From assembly GCA_021770345.1 (NCBI GenBank), contig JAETRD010000010.1, positions 1 through 64,000 on the forward strand: 64,000 nt of DNA, written 5' to 3'. This DNA is from Lachnospiraceae bacterium (GTDB lineage: Bacteria; Bacillota; Clostridia; Lachnospirales; Lachnospiraceae). This document shows, piece after piece, positions 25,195 through 34,836 of the stretch. Within the stretch, counting starts at the first letter, position 1. Each line of letters starts with the position of its first letter. Below the pieces are notes generated by a model that worked only from the letters and a program-made list of their open reading frames with translations, was not told where the DNA came from and did no database searches. Made by a program: the position numbers and the translations under genes.

Positions 25195-25905
25195 ATGGCA
25201 ATGCTGGAAATAAAAGACATAGAGGTGTATTATGGTGTTATACAGGCCATCAAGGGCATTTCGTTTACCGTAAACGAGGGGGAGGTCATTGCGCTGATCG
25301 GCGCGAACGGCGCCGGAAAGACGACGACGCTGCAGACGATCACCGGGATGATTGCGCCGGCAGCAGGCGAGATTCTTTTCGAGGGGACGGATATCGCAAA
25401 GATACCGGGGCACAAAATCGTGTCCATGGGGATGGCGCATGTGCCGGAGGGGCGTCGGGTGTTTGCGGAGCTGTCCGTGTACGAGAATTTAAAGCTTGGC
25501 GCCTACACGAGGAAGGACAAAAACGAGGTGGCGGAGACGCTTGAGCGCGTATACCGGAGCTTTCCGAGATTAAAGGAGCGCAAAAACCAGCTCGCGGGAA
25601 CCTTAAGCGGCGGCGAGCAGCAGATGCTCGCGATGGGCCGGGCGTTGATGTCCAAGCCGAAAATCGTGCTGATGGATGAGCCGTCGATGGGACTTTCCCC
25701 GATTCTGGTCGAGGAGATTTTCAATATTATCCGGGAGATTTCGGCGGGCGGAACCACGGTGCTTTTGGTCGAGCAGAACGCGAAGAAAGCGCTTGCGATC
25801 GCGGATCGCGCGTATGTGCTTGAAACCGGGAAAATCGTGCTCTCCGGGGATGCAAAGGAAATGTTAAATAACGATTCTATTAAAAAGGCATATCTGGGCG
25901 AATAG
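25195..25905 (+). CDS. livF: Branched-chain amino acid ABC transporter ATPase (LivF type)
   Basis: 236 aa. Walker A GANGAGKTT, VPEGRRVFAELSVYENL (LivF hallmark), signature LSGGEQQM, Walker B IVLMDEPSMGLSP and H-loop VEQNAK. It completes the Liv importer. A 7-bp hairpin follows the stop codon (25905-25924). Confidence 0.95.
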   Translation: MAMLEIKDIEVYYGVIQAIKGISFTVNEGEVIALIGANGAGKTTTLQTITGMIAPAAGEILFEGTDIAKIPGHKIVSMGMAHVPEGRRVFAELSVYENLKLGAYTRKDKNEVAETLERVYRSFPRLKERKNQLAGTLSGGEQQMLAMGRALMSKPKIVLMDEPSMGLSPILVEEIFNIIREISAGGTTVLLVEQNAKKALAIADRAYVLETGKIVLSGDAKEMLNNDSIKKAYLGE

Positions 25906-25938
25906 CTGCGGGGAAGTCCGCAGCGGAAAGGGAAGAAG

Positions 25939-26562
25939 ATGAAAAAGACAGTGATTACGATTGCGCGCGGCTACGGAAGCGGCGGGCGTACGCTGGGAAG
26001 ACTGCTGTCGGAGAAGATGGGCATCAGCTGCTATGACAGGGAGATTATCCGGATGGCGTCGGACGAGAGCGGGATCAGCGAAGCGCTGTTCGGGCAGGCG
26101 GATGAGAAATTAAAAAAGTCGCGGCTCGCGGCGATCATCCGCAAAAACCCCTATCAGGGAAAAGTTTTGGGGCCGGAGAGCGCGGAGTTTGTCTCGGACG
26201 ACAACCTCTTTAACTATCAGGCAAAAGTCATCCGTGAGGTGGCGGAGCAGGAGTCCTGTATTATTATCGGGCGCTGCGCGGACTATGTGCTGCGGGATGA
26301 TCCCGATGTGATACGGCTCTATTTTTATGCGCCGCGGCGGGATTGCATCGACCGCGTGATGAATCAGAACGGTCTGTCCGAGCGGGAGGCGGAGAAGAAG
26401 ATTGAAAAAATCGACAAGTACCGTGCCGACTACTACCGCTACTACACGGGGCGTGACTGGAACGATGCGAGAAATTATGATTTTTGTCTGAATACGACGT
26501 CGATGAGCTATGACAAACTCGTGGAGGTCGTGGAGAGCAGTATCCGGATTCTGCAGGGGTAA
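25939..26562 (+). CDS. Cytidylate kinase-like family protein
   Basis: 207 aa. It begins KTVITIARGYGSGGRTLGRLLSEK, the degenerate P-loop typical of the cytidylate-kinase-like (AAK6/Cytidylate_kin2) group, then YDREIIRMASDESG and IIIGRCADYVL. Genuine Cmk is usually encoded elsewhere, and this group has no settled substrate. It may phosphorylate a nucleotide or another small molecule. It follows the liv operon by 33 nt with only a weak hairpin between. Confidence 0.85.
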   Translation: MKKTVITIARGYGSGGRTLGRLLSEKMGISCYDREIIRMASDESGISEALFGQADEKLKKSRLAAIIRKNPYQGKVLGPESAEFVSDDNLFNYQAKVIREVAEQESCIIIGRCADYVLRDDPDVIRLYFYAPRRDCIDRVMNQNGLSEREAEKKIEKIDKYRADYYRYYTGRDWNDARNYDFCLNTTSMSYDKLVEVVESSIRILQG

Positions 26563-26617
26563 CGCGGCGGCGCACAGAGGTTGTCACAGGAAAACAGTCT
26601 TAATATGGAGGAGAAGT

Positions 26618-28363
26618 ATGAACACGGAATGGTCCTTGGAGGAGCTTTACAGCGGGCTTGACGATCCGGCCTACGAGGCGGATGCGGCGGCACTGGAACG
26701 GGAAATCGAAACATTAGGGGAACTGGTGAAAGCAGGGCAGGGCGCGCCGGAGACGGACGATGTGGTGTGTCTGCTTCGGTCGGAGGAGAAGATCACGGAG
26801 CTTTTGGAAAAGCTGTTTGGCTATCTGATGCTGCGCCAGTCGGTGAATACGGAAGACGGCGACGTGATGGCGCAGATTAACCGGATCCAGCGGATGATGG
26901 CAAAGGCGGCGCCGACGGAGTCGGCTGTGAAAAAGCGCCTGGCGCAGATCGCGGATATTGACGCGATGGCAGAGGAAAGCGAAGTGATCGCGGCTTACCG
27001 CTTTTTCTTAAAAGAGAACAAAAAGAGCGCTGCGCATCTGCTCTCCGACGAGATGGAGGAGATGGTCTCTGCGATGAATCTGACGGCGGGCAGCGCGTGG
27101 GGGCAGCTGCAGTCCTATCTGACCTCGACGGTGAAGGTCGACTACGAGGGGGCGCAGGTCACGCTGTCCGAAATCCGCAACATGGCTTACAGCCCGGATG
27201 CAAAGGTGCGGCGGGCCGCGTATGAGGCGGAGCTTGCCGCGTACGAGCGGATTGAGGATGCGGTGGCATTTTCGATAAACAATATCAAAAATCAGGTGAC
27301 GATGCTCGCGGAAAAGAGAGGCTATGAGTCGCCGCTTTCGATGACGCTTGAGCAGGCGCATATGAGCCGGGCGACGCTCGATGCGATGATGGAGGCGATC
27401 GGCGAATACCTCCCGGTATTCCGGAAGTACCTGCGGAAGAAAGCAGGAATGCTGGGCTATGAAAACGGACTGCCCTGGTACGAACTGTTTGCGCCGATGG
27501 GAAAGACGGATAAAACCTATACGCCCGAGGAGGCGAGAGAATATCTGTGCGATACGTTTTCGGCGTTTTCGCCGGAAATGGCCGATATGATGCGCGAGGC
27601 GTTTGACAACCGGTGGATTGACTTTTATCCGCGCAAGGGCAAGGAGGGAGGCGCGTTCTGCGCAGGATTGCCGAATCTGAAGCAGAGCCGTATTCTGACG
27701 AATTATGACGGGTATTTCGGCTCGATCGGCACGCTTGCGCACGAACTCGGCCATGCGTTCCACAATAAGCAGCTCGAGAATGAACGGCCGCTGAATCATG
27801 AATACACAATGCCGGTGGCTGAGACGGCATCGACCTTTAATGAAATACATCTCGGAAGACACGCGTTAAAGACTGCGGAAGGCGACGAGCGCTTATATCT
27901 GCTCGAGAATGATCTGAAGGAGCAGACGCAGACCATCGTGGATATCTATTCGCGGTATCTGTTCGAGACGGCAGTGTTTGAACAGAGCCGGAGTAAATTT
28001 CTGATGGCGCAGGATTTAAAGGCGCTGATGACAGACGCGCAGCGGCAGGCGTACGGGGAGGGGCTCGACGGGAACTTCCTGCACCCGTATATGTGGGTGT
28101 GCAAGAGTCACTATTACAGTGAATCCTTAAGCTTCTACAACTTCCCGTACGCGTTCGGCAATCTGTTTGCGCTCGGGCTCTACAGCCTGTTCTTAAAGGA
28201 GGGCGAAGCGTTTGTGCCGAAATACAAAGCGATGTTAAAGGCGACGCCGTGCAGCAGCATCGAGGAGTGTGGGGCGATGATGGGGATTGATCTGACGAAG
28301 AAGGACTTCTGGACGGAGAGCTTAAAGCAGATTGCGGCGAGCGTGGAGGAGTTCTGTAAATAG
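26618..28363 (+). CDS. pepF: Oligoendopeptidase F (M3 metallopeptidase)
   Basis: 581 aa from the ATG at 26618, preceded by GGAGGAG; an in-frame extension into the upstream gene is rejected. The zinc motif is HELGH (residues 375-379) in TLAHELGHAFHNK, with the third ligand Glu in PVAETASTFNEIHL downstream. The motif GGAFCAGLPNLKQSRIL marks the PepF/M3B branch. It is a cytoplasmic enzyme that degrades peptides of about 7-17 residues, fitting a genome segment with peptide and amino-acid importers. Confidence 0.93.
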   Translation: MNTEWSLEELYSGLDDPAYEADAAALEREIETLGELVKAGQGAPETDDVVCLLRSEEKITELLEKLFGYLMLRQSVNTEDGDVMAQINRIQRMMAKAAPTESAVKKRLAQIADIDAMAEESEVIAAYRFFLKENKKSAAHLLSDEMEEMVSAMNLTAGSAWGQLQSYLTSTVKVDYEGAQVTLSEIRNMAYSPDAKVRRAAYEAELAAYERIEDAVAFSINNIKNQVTMLAEKRGYESPLSMTLEQAHMSRATLDAMMEAIGEYLPVFRKYLRKKAGMLGYENGLPWYELFAPMGKTDKTYTPEEAREYLCDTFSAFSPEMADMMREAFDNRWIDFYPRKGKEGGAFCAGLPNLKQSRILTNYDGYFGSIGTLAHELGHAFHNKQLENERPLNHEYTMPVAETASTFNEIHLGRHALKTAEGDERLYLLENDLKEQTQTIVDIYSRYLFETAVFEQSRSKFLMAQDLKALMTDAQRQAYGEGLDGNFLHPYMWVCKSHYYSESLSFYNFPYAFGNLFALGLYSLFLKEGEAFVPKYKAMLKATPCSSIEECGAMMGIDLTKKDFWTESLKQIAASVEEFCK

Positions 28364-28374
28364 GATTCGGAGTG

Positions 28375-28404
28375 CCGCGGGCAGTTTTGACAGACTGCCC
28401 GCGG
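28375..28404. repeat. 11-bp perfect inverted repeat after pepF
   Basis: CCGCGGGCAGT and ACTGCCCGCGG around an 8-nt loop. There is no T run, so it is an mRNA end-protecting or weak termination hairpin rather than a classic terminator. Confidence 0.5.
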
Positions 28405-28441
28405 TACATGAATGATAAAACAAAATGAGGAGGAGGCAGCT

Positions 28442-29599
28442 ATGTCTGAATTGAGGGATGAGATTGCGAAGAAACTGGGGTTTGGGTGTATGCGCCTGCC
28501 GGTTGTGGGCGGAGATACGAGCGTGATTGACGACGCGGCGTTCTGCCGGATGATCGATACATACCTTGAGCGGGGCTTTACCTATTTTGACACCGCGTAC
28601 CCGTATCACAATGGCAAGTCGGAGGAGGCGGTCGGAAGATGCCTTGTCGACCGGTATCCCAGAGAGCGCTTCCTGCTCGCGACAAAGATGCCGGTGTGGC
28701 TCGTGAAAGAAACTTCGGATTATGATCGTTTGTTTGCGGAGCAGCTTGCGCGCTGCAAGGTGTCGTATTTCGACTTTTATCTGCTCCACGCGTTAAATCG
28801 TGAGAGCGCGGCGGCAGAGGAACAGCGCGGAGGATTTGATTTTATTCGCCGGATGAAGGAGGCGGGGAAAATCCGCCATATCGGATTTTCGTTCCACGAC
28901 AGCGCCGAAGCGCTTGAGGAGATTTTAAAGGCACATCCCGAGATGGAGTTTGTGCAGCTGCAGATTAACTATTATGACTGGGAGTCCAAGAAGGTGCAGT
29001 CGAGGAAATGCTACGAGACGGCGGTAAAATACGGCGTGCCGGTCATTGTCATGGAGCCGGTCAAAGGCGGGACTTTGGCGAATATGACGGGGGAGGCGGC
29101 GCATGCCTTAGACGCGCTGTTTGCGGGAAAAGAGGGCGCAAAACCGTCTTACGCCTCCTACGCGGTGCGCTATGCGGCGTCCCTGGACAATGTCTTTCTG
29201 GTGTTAAGCGGCATGTCCGACGAGGCGCAGCTTCTTGACAATACCTCCTATATGCAGGACTTTTGTCCGCTTGCAGAGGAGGAGCAGCAGGCGGTAGAAA
29301 AGGCGGTGGAGGAGCTTGCGAAGCTTCCCGTGATTCCCTGCACGAAGTGCCGCTACTGCGTGGACGACTGTCCGAAGCAGATTCCGATTCCGGAACTGTT
29401 CGAGGATTATAATATGACGGTGCGGTTCGGCGTGAACGAAATCAACCGGAATCACTACGCGATGCACGTCAAAGGGCACGGAAGCGCGGCAGACTGCATT
29501 AAATGCGGAAAATGCGAGGGACACTGCCCGCAGCATCTCGGGATACGAAAGCTGCTTGAGACGGTGGCGGGAACATTTGGAGAAGTGCCTAAAAACTGA
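28442..29599 (+). CDS. Aldo/keto reductase with C-terminal [4Fe-4S] ferredoxin domain
   Basis: 385 aa; the ATG at 28442 follows GAGGAGGAG. AKR barrel: LGFGCMRLP, catalytic Asp/Tyr in YFDTAYPYHNGKSEE, Lys in LATKMP and His in LLHALN. The C-terminal 80 residues hold two cysteine clusters, CTKCRYCVDDCP and CIKCGKCEGHCP, for two [4Fe-4S] centres. This architecture is widespread in anaerobes, where electrons probably come through ferredoxin rather than only NADPH. The substrate is unknown. It appears to be a single gene between two hairpins. Confidence 0.93.
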   Translation: MSELRDEIAKKLGFGCMRLPVVGGDTSVIDDAAFCRMIDTYLERGFTYFDTAYPYHNGKSEEAVGRCLVDRYPRERFLLATKMPVWLVKETSDYDRLFAEQLARCKVSYFDFYLLHALNRESAAAEEQRGGFDFIRRMKEAGKIRHIGFSFHDSAEALEEILKAHPEMEFVQLQINYYDWESKKVQSRKCYETAVKYGVPVIVMEPVKGGTLANMTGEAAHALDALFAGKEGAKPSYASYAVRYAASLDNVFLVLSGMSDEAQLLDNTSYMQDFCPLAEEEQQAVEKAVEELAKLPVIPCTKCRYCVDDCPKQIPIPELFEDYNMTVRFGVNEINRNHYAMHVKGHGSAADCIKCGKCEGHCPQHLGIRKLLETVAGTFGEVPKN

Positions 29600-29696
29600 G
29601 AGGGAAAAAGGGCTTTTGCAACTATATCGCACAAAAGAATATAAAATAATTCTTAAGAAAGATTAAAAATTTACTAACAATACAAAGATATTACGG

Positions 29697-29725
29697 TTTT
29701 CCACTGATGAAATCTTCCCTATAAT
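29697..29725 (+). promoter_or_regulatory. Probable promoter of the TRAP operon
   Basis: Perfect TATAAT (29720-29725) with a poor -35 (TTTTCC, 29697-29702, spacer 17) in an A/T-rich 180-bp gap. A weak -35 fits a promoter needing an activator, such as the AraC-type response regulator encoded downstream. Confidence 0.5.
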
Positions 29726-29782
29726 AAAATTACAAAGTTACTTCAGAGATGAAGACAAATTTTATTTTAGGGAGGATTTTTT

Positions 29783-30889
29783 ATGAAGAAAAAAGTAATA
29801 TCCGTATTGTTGTGTATGGCCATGACGGCGTCGCTTGGCGCCTGCGGTTTGAAGGAGGCAAAGACGCAGGGGTCCGACGCGGCAAAAGAGCCGGCGGCCG
29901 AGACGCAGACAGAGGATGCGGCTGCCCCCGCAGACGACGCGAAAGACGCGGCGGCAGTGGAAATCGACGGGGAGCCGGTGACGCTCGTATATGCGGAGGT
30001 AAATCCGTTAGATACCATCGTCGGACAGACGGCGACCGCATTTAAAGAGAAAGTGGAGGAGCTGTCCGGCGGCAATATCACGATTGACGTGCAGGCGAGC
30101 GGCGTGCTCGGATCCGAAAATGACGTGCTTGACACGATGCTTGGCGGCGGCGGAACGATTCAGATGTCCCGTATCTCCGCATTTGCGCTTACCAGCTACG
30201 GCGGAGAGAAATCCATGCTTCTTTCCCTCCCGTATACGTTTGTGGGACGCGACCATTTCTGGACGTTTGCAACCTCGGATCTGGCAGAAGAATTCCTGCT
30301 TGAGCCGCATAATAACGGCAGCGGAGTCAGAGGTTTGTTCTACGGGGAAGAGGGCTTCCGCCATTTCTTCACAGTAAATGAAGTTTCCGGAATTGAAGAT
30401 CTCGCGGGCATGAAGCTTCGTGTTTCCAACGACCCGGTTATGAACGGTCTGGTGGAGTCACTTGGGGCATCCCCGACAGTCGTATCTTTCGGCGAACTGT
30501 ATTCCGCACTGCAGACCGGCGTTGTGGACGGCGCGGAGCAGCCGATTGCAAACTACAAGTCCAACGCATTTCAGGAGGTTGCGCCGAACCTGATCTTAGA
30601 CGGTCATACACTTGGCGCAATTCAGGTAATTATCACGGATGAGGCGTGGGATTCTCTGACAGAGGATCAGCAGAACGTATTGATCGAGGCAGGTGAATAC
30701 GCATCCGCATTCAACCGTCAGATTTCAGAGGAAGCTGAGAATGAAGTGCTTGAGCAGCTGAAAGCGGACGGCATCAATGTGGTGGAAGTAGAGGACATTA
30801 AGCCGTGGCAGGATGCTGTGGCAGATGTTATTTCACAGAATATCGTCGGACAGGAAGACTTGTATCAGCAGATTCTTGATATGCAGTAG
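29783..30889 (+). CDS. TRAP transporter substrate-binding lipoprotein (DctP family)
   Basis: 368 aa; lipobox LGAC (Cys21) and an acidic Ala-rich linker to about residue 60. DctP-fold marks: VYAEVNPLDTIVGQTATAFKEKVEEL, MKLRVSNDPVMNGLVESLGASPT (with the ligand-binding arginine in LRVS) and LYSALQTGVVDGAEQP. It binds an organic acid outside the membrane and hands it to DctQM. Ligands of this family include C4-dicarboxylates, sugar acids and sialic acid; which one applies here cannot be read. First gene of the dctPQM operon. Confidence 0.94.
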   Translation: MKKKVISVLLCMAMTASLGACGLKEAKTQGSDAAKEPAAETQTEDAAAPADDAKDAAAVEIDGEPVTLVYAEVNPLDTIVGQTATAFKEKVEELSGGNITIDVQASGVLGSENDVLDTMLGGGGTIQMSRISAFALTSYGGEKSMLLSLPYTFVGRDHFWTFATSDLAEEFLLEPHNNGSGVRGLFYGEEGFRHFFTVNEVSGIEDLAGMKLRVSNDPVMNGLVESLGASPTVVSFGELYSALQTGVVDGAEQPIANYKSNAFQEVAPNLILDGHTLGAIQVIITDEAWDSLTEDQQNVLIEAGEYASAFNRQISEEAENEVLEQLKADGINVVEVEDIKPWQDAVADVISQNIVGQEDLYQQILDMQ

Positions 30890-30902
30890 CAGGAGGAAAC
30901 GT

Positions 30903-31430
30903 ATGCCGGGCATATTTCAAACAATCGATAAACTAAAACCTGCCTATGACATTACATACAAAATCGTGCTCGTGATCTGCAAGCTGCTTCTGATCGTGGA
31001 TATTCTGATTACGACGATGAGTGTTATCGGGCGCTATGTGCCGTTTGTGCCCGATCCTGCCTGGAGCGAGGAGGTCGTGCTGACCTGCATGGCCTATATG
31101 GCGGTACTCTCGGCGGCGCTTGCTATCCGCAGGAACGCGCATATCCGCATGACGGTGTTTGACCGCTATCTGCCGAAAGGGCTGATCCGTTTCCTTGATA
31201 TTCTTGCGGATGTCTGCGTTTTTGCGCTGGCCGTTGTGATGGTGGTCGTGGGGTGGCAGTATGCGAGCGGGATCGGTGCGAAGGGAACTTATGTGAGCAT
31301 GCCGTTTCTTTCGAGATTCTGGATGTATTTTCCGGTGCCTTTGGCGGGAGTTGCAATGATCGTATTTGAGCTTGAGGCGCTCTACAATCATATCAAGGCA
31401 ATCTTTGTGAAGGAGGAAGAAAACGCATGA
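30903..31430 (+). CDS. TRAP transporter small membrane subunit (DctQ)
   Basis: 175 aa, four membrane helices. Family marks: RYVPFVPDPAWSEEVVLTCMAYMAVLSAALAIRRNAHIRM split over helices 2 and 3. The ATG at 30903 follows AGGAGG. It overlaps the next gene by ATGA. Confidence 0.92.
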   Translation: MPGIFQTIDKLKPAYDITYKIVLVICKLLLIVDILITTMSVIGRYVPFVPDPAWSEEVVLTCMAYMAVLSAALAIRRNAHIRMTVFDRYLPKGLIRFLDILADVCVFALAVVMVVVGWQYASGIGAKGTYVSMPFLSRFWMYFPVPLAGVAMIVFELEALYNHIKAIFVKEEENA

Positions 31431-32722
31431 GCACACAGACACTTGCAATCATTGTATTACTTGTCAGCTTTCTCGTGATGATTTTTCTGCGGTTTCCCAT
31501 CGCTTATGCGGTGGCATTATCCTCGCTTTTCTGCCTGCTGTCCCAGGGGCTGCCGCTGACGACGATCTGTCAGCAGATGGTAAAGGGAATCAGCTCGTTC
31601 AGTCTGATGGCAGTGCCGTTTTTTATCACGATGGGCGTGCTGATGGGGAGCGGAGGAATCTCGGAGAAACTGATCGCGCTGGCAAACGCCTGCGTCGGGT
31701 GGATGACCGGCGGTATGGCGATGGTAAATATTGTGGCGTCCTATTTCTTCGGAGGGATCTCCGGTTCCGCGTCCGCGGATACGGCATCCCTCGGGAGTAT
31801 CTTAATCCCGATGATGGTAGACCAGGGTTATGACGATGATTTTTCGACGGCGGTTACGATCACGTCCTCGTGCGAAGGGCTTCTTGTCCCGCCGAGTCAC
31901 AATATGGTAATCTATGCGATGTCCGCCGGAGGTGTTTCGGTGGGAAGCCTTTTCCTTGCAGGCTACATACCGGGAGCAATGCTGGCCGTATCGCTTATGG
32001 TCGGCTCCTACATTATCTCGAAGAGAAGGCATTACCCGAAGGGCGACAGATTCAGTTTCAAGAATCTGATCAAGCAGCTTGGTATCTCCATCTGGGCGCT
32101 GGCAGCTGTCATTATCGTGGTGGTCGGCGTGGTCGGCGGCTGGTTTACCGCAACGGAGTCCGCGGCGATTGCAGTAATCTACAGCCTGATCGTCAGCGTG
32201 TTTATCTACAAAGGCTTAGACTGGAAGGGCGTATGGAAATGTCTGGAACAGTGCGTGGATACGCTGTCGATCGTGCTGATTCTGATTTCCACCTCGAGTA
32301 TTTTCGGATACTGCCTGACGACGCTGCATGTGCCGGTTCTGGCTTCAAACGCGGCAATCGGCCTGACGAGCAATCCGATTATTCTCGCATTGTTGCTGAA
32401 TTTAATCCTGCTGATTCTCGGATGCATTATGGATATGGCGCCGATTATTCTGATCGCAACGCCGATTCTGCTGCCGATCGCACAGTCCATCGGAATCGAC
32501 CCGATTCAGTTCGGCATCATGATGGTATTAAACTGCGGAATCGGTCTTCTGACGCCGCCGGTCGGTGCAGTGCTTTTTATCGGCTCTGCGGTCGGGAAGG
32601 TAAAGATGGAGCGCGTGGTAAAGGCGACACTGCCGTTTTATCTGTGTATGGTAGCCGTATTGCTGCTGCTGACCTTTATTCCGGAAATCAGTCTGCTGCT
32701 GCCGAATCTGCTGGCAAAATAA
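31427..32722 (+). CDS. TRAP transporter large membrane subunit (DctM)
   Basis: 431 aa, about 12 membrane segments. DctM marks: FLRFPIAYAVALSS, FFGGISGSASADTASLGSILIPMM, LLVPPSHNMVIYAM and NCGIGLLTPPVGAVLFI. It forms the sodium-coupled transport path with DctQ. The gene is followed by a YcxB-like gene and then a strong terminator. Confidence 0.95.
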   Translation: MSTQTLAIIVLLVSFLVMIFLRFPIAYAVALSSLFCLLSQGLPLTTICQQMVKGISSFSLMAVPFFITMGVLMGSGGISEKLIALANACVGWMTGGMAMVNIVASYFFGGISGSASADTASLGSILIPMMVDQGYDDDFSTAVTITSSCEGLLVPPSHNMVIYAMSAGGVSVGSLFLAGYIPGAMLAVSLMVGSYIISKRRHYPKGDRFSFKNLIKQLGISIWALAAVIIVVVGVVGGWFTATESAAIAVIYSLIVSVFIYKGLDWKGVWKCLEQCVDTLSIVLILISTSSIFGYCLTTLHVPVLASNAAIGLTSNPIILALLLNLILLILGCIMDMAPIILIATPILLPIAQSIGIDPIQFGIMMVLNCGIGLLTPPVGAVLFIGSAVGKVKMERVVKATLPFYLCMVAVLLLLTFIPEISLLLPNLLAK

Positions 32723-32749
32723 GAGCAAAGGAAGAAAGGATACAGCGGT

Positions 32750-33226
32750 ATGTCATACGAGTTTGAGAGTCGGGTAACGCCGTTTGATTTCTGGCGGCTG
32801 TCCATGAGCCGCACCTACCGTTCGACGGCGGGAATCTGTAATCTGGTATTTACCGTGTCCATGTTTCTTCTGACGGCAAAGTTCTGGGACGGCGCCGGGG
32901 ATGTCACACAGCTGCTGCTGTTTGTCGGATGTGTCCTGTTTCCGGTGCTGCAGCCCATCGGCGTGTTTGTGCGGGCAAAAGCGCAGGCGGCGCAGGTGCC
33001 GCGGGACATGCGCCTTCTGTTTGACGAGGAGGGGCTGCATGTGACCGTCAAAGATATGCACGAGGATATCCGCTGGAAGAATCTGACGGATGTTGTCAGA
33101 CAGGCGCATCTTGTCATTGTTTTTTCCGATACGAGGCATGGCTATATGCTTCCGGAACGGGTACTGGGTAATCGATGCGGGGAATTTTTCGCATTTGCAA
33201 AGGGCAAAATAGAACAGGGGAAATAA
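32750..33226 (+). CDS. YcxB-like membrane protein
   Basis: 158 aa. Two membrane helices in the first half (GICNLVFTVSMFLLTAKFW and LLLFVGCVLFPVLQPIGVF) are followed by a PH-like soluble domain, RLLFDEEGLHVTVKDMHEDIRWKNLTDVV through YMLPERVL. That pattern matches the YcxB-like family of uncharacterised membrane proteins. Position 27 nt after dctM and before the operon terminator makes it the fourth gene of the TRAP transcript, possibly only a passenger. Confidence 0.8.
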   Translation: MSYEFESRVTPFDFWRLSMSRTYRSTAGICNLVFTVSMFLLTAKFWDGAGDVTQLLLFVGCVLFPVLQPIGVFVRAKAQAAQVPRDMRLLFDEEGLHVTVKDMHEDIRWKNLTDVVRQAHLVIVFSDTRHGYMLPERVLGNRCGEFFAFAKGKIEQGK

Positions 33227-33232
33227 AAAGAG

Positions 33233-33313
33233 AAGCAAAGCAGAGCCCATCCGGCTCCCTGCCCATGCGGCAGGGAGCCGGACATGGCGCAGGAAATCGG
33301 GCTTTGCTTTTTT
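33233..33313 (+). terminator. Strong compound terminator of the TRAP operon
   Basis: An outer stem AAGCAAAGC / GCTTTGCTT encloses an inner 13-bp perfect stem (33251-33263 with 33269-33281), followed by a T run. It overlaps an in-frame ATG (33284) of the next gene, which argues against that ATG as a start. Confidence 0.88.
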
Positions 33314-33343
33314 CGCATACAAAGAAAAAGGACGGAACGTATC

Positions 33344-34819
33344 TTGAGAGAGAAGCTAAGACAGGCATGGCAACAGCTGACGATCAGGCGGAAAATCGCG
33401 GTATTTGTGGGGGTAGTATTTTTTATCATACTGCTCTCGGTGACATTTGACAGTTGGATTGCTAAAATATGTCTGGTTGACTTTAACGACATTCTCGTGG
33501 ACAATGGAATATGCAGTGAGTTTACACAGGCGATCAAGGAAGAGAGCACGCTGTTCGAAACTTATATCAAGAAGTCCGGGACTGAGACGGAACGTGCGCT
33601 GCGGGAAGCGATGGAGCGCACGCGGCGCGCGGTGGATGCATTGCCCCGTTCGTATGAAAAGATAGGCGAACTGCGCTACGCGAAGACCTGGACCGTGTGC
33701 AGCAGCTATGAGGTGTACTGCGAAAAGCGGGACGATGTGCTCGCGATGCGAAAAGGGCCGGACTATATCGGAAGCGTGTACGAGGTGTACGAGATACAGG
33801 TGTATCTGCAGAAATATGCAAATGCATTGCAGGAGTGCACCTTCGAGGACGGAAACCGCCGTTATGAGAAAAAGGTCCGAAAACTTACCGCGGTGCCGGC
33901 GGGAATTGTCGTGCTGGGCGCTCTGTTGCTGCTTGTGACGGTGCAGCTCGCGGTTCTGATGAACCGGACGATTGTCTATCCGGTACTGGAACTGGGGGAG
34001 GCGTCGAAGAAGATTGCGGCAAACGATTTCTTTGTCGGGGATGTGGTTGTGGATAATCAGGATGAAATCGGAGATATGGTGCATGCGTTCAATAAGATGA
34101 AATATGCGACCGGAGAGTATATCACTGCGCTCGAGGAAAAGCGCAAGACGCTGGATTTGCTGCACGAGGAGGAGCTCGCGAAGCTTGAGACGGAACGGCG
34201 GCTGGAGAGTATGCGTTTAGAGTTGCTGCGGAGTCAGATGCAGCCGCATTTTCTTTTTAATACGCTCAATGTGATCGGAGGGATGGCGAGCCTTGAGGAG
34301 GCGAAGACCACCGAGCGGATGATAAAGGCGCTGAGCGCGCTTTTCCGGTATAATTTAAAGACGCCGGAGGAGAAGGTGGTGCTGGCACGGGAACTCAAGG
34401 TCGTGGAAGACTACATGTATTTACAGCAGATGCGTTTCGGAAAACGTATCGCATACCGTCTCGAATGTTTTGCGGATAGGGAGACGGCGCTTGTCCCGGC
34501 CTTCCTGTTCCAGCCTTTGGTGGAAAATGCGATTCTGCACGGGATTTCTCCGAAGGAGGAGGGCGGTATCGTCCGGATCCGGATTCGGGAAAAGGACGGT
34601 GTGTTGTCCGTGGTAATCGGAGATAACGGGGTCGGGATGACGCGGGAGGAGCTGCGTGGGCTCAGACTGCAGTTAGAGCGTCAGAGCGGAAGAAGCACCG
34701 GGATAGGGCTTGGAAATATTTACCGGCGTATCGGCGCCAATTATCCGGGAAGCCGGTTCGTGATATACAGCAGAAAAGACGCGGGAACCGTGATACGAAT
34801 CACGCTGCCGCAGAGATGA
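33344..34819 (+). CDS. Sensor histidine kinase (YesM/LytS-type His_kinase)
   Basis: 491 aa from a proposed TTG at 33344 (AAAAGGA 11 nt upstream); an ATG at 33284 lies inside the terminator of the previous operon. It has a first membrane helix (IAVFVGVVFFIILLSVTF), an extracytoplasmic sensor of about 145 residues, a second helix (GIVVLGALLLLVTVQLAVL) and a HAMP linker. The His_kinase domain has phospho-acceptor His302 in QMQPHFLFNTLN. The ATPase domain shows VENAILHGI and IGDNGVGM. It is paired with the next gene and probably senses the TRAP substrate, perhaps through the DctP-like protein encoded after the regulator. Confidence 0.9.
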   Translation: MREKLRQAWQQLTIRRKIAVFVGVVFFIILLSVTFDSWIAKICLVDFNDILVDNGICSEFTQAIKEESTLFETYIKKSGTETERALREAMERTRRAVDALPRSYEKIGELRYAKTWTVCSSYEVYCEKRDDVLAMRKGPDYIGSVYEVYEIQVYLQKYANALQECTFEDGNRRYEKKVRKLTAVPAGIVVLGALLLLVTVQLAVLMNRTIVYPVLELGEASKKIAANDFFVGDVVVDNQDEIGDMVHAFNKMKYATGEYITALEEKRKTLDLLHEEELAKLETERRLESMRLELLRSQMQPHFLFNTLNVIGGMASLEEAKTTERMIKALSALFRYNLKTPEEKVVLARELKVVEDYMYLQQMRFGKRIAYRLECFADRETALVPAFLFQPLVENAILHGISPKEEGGIVRIRIREKDGVLSVVIGDNGVGMTREELRGLRLQLERQSGRSTGIGLGNIYRRIGANYPGSRFVIYSRKDAGTVIRITLPQR

Positions 34820-34836
34820 CGGAATGGAGGATAGGC

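Noticed and set aside
33284-33343. ATG at 33284 as start of the histidine kinase
   Set aside because: It is inside the terminator hairpin of the TRAP operon and lacks a ribosome site.
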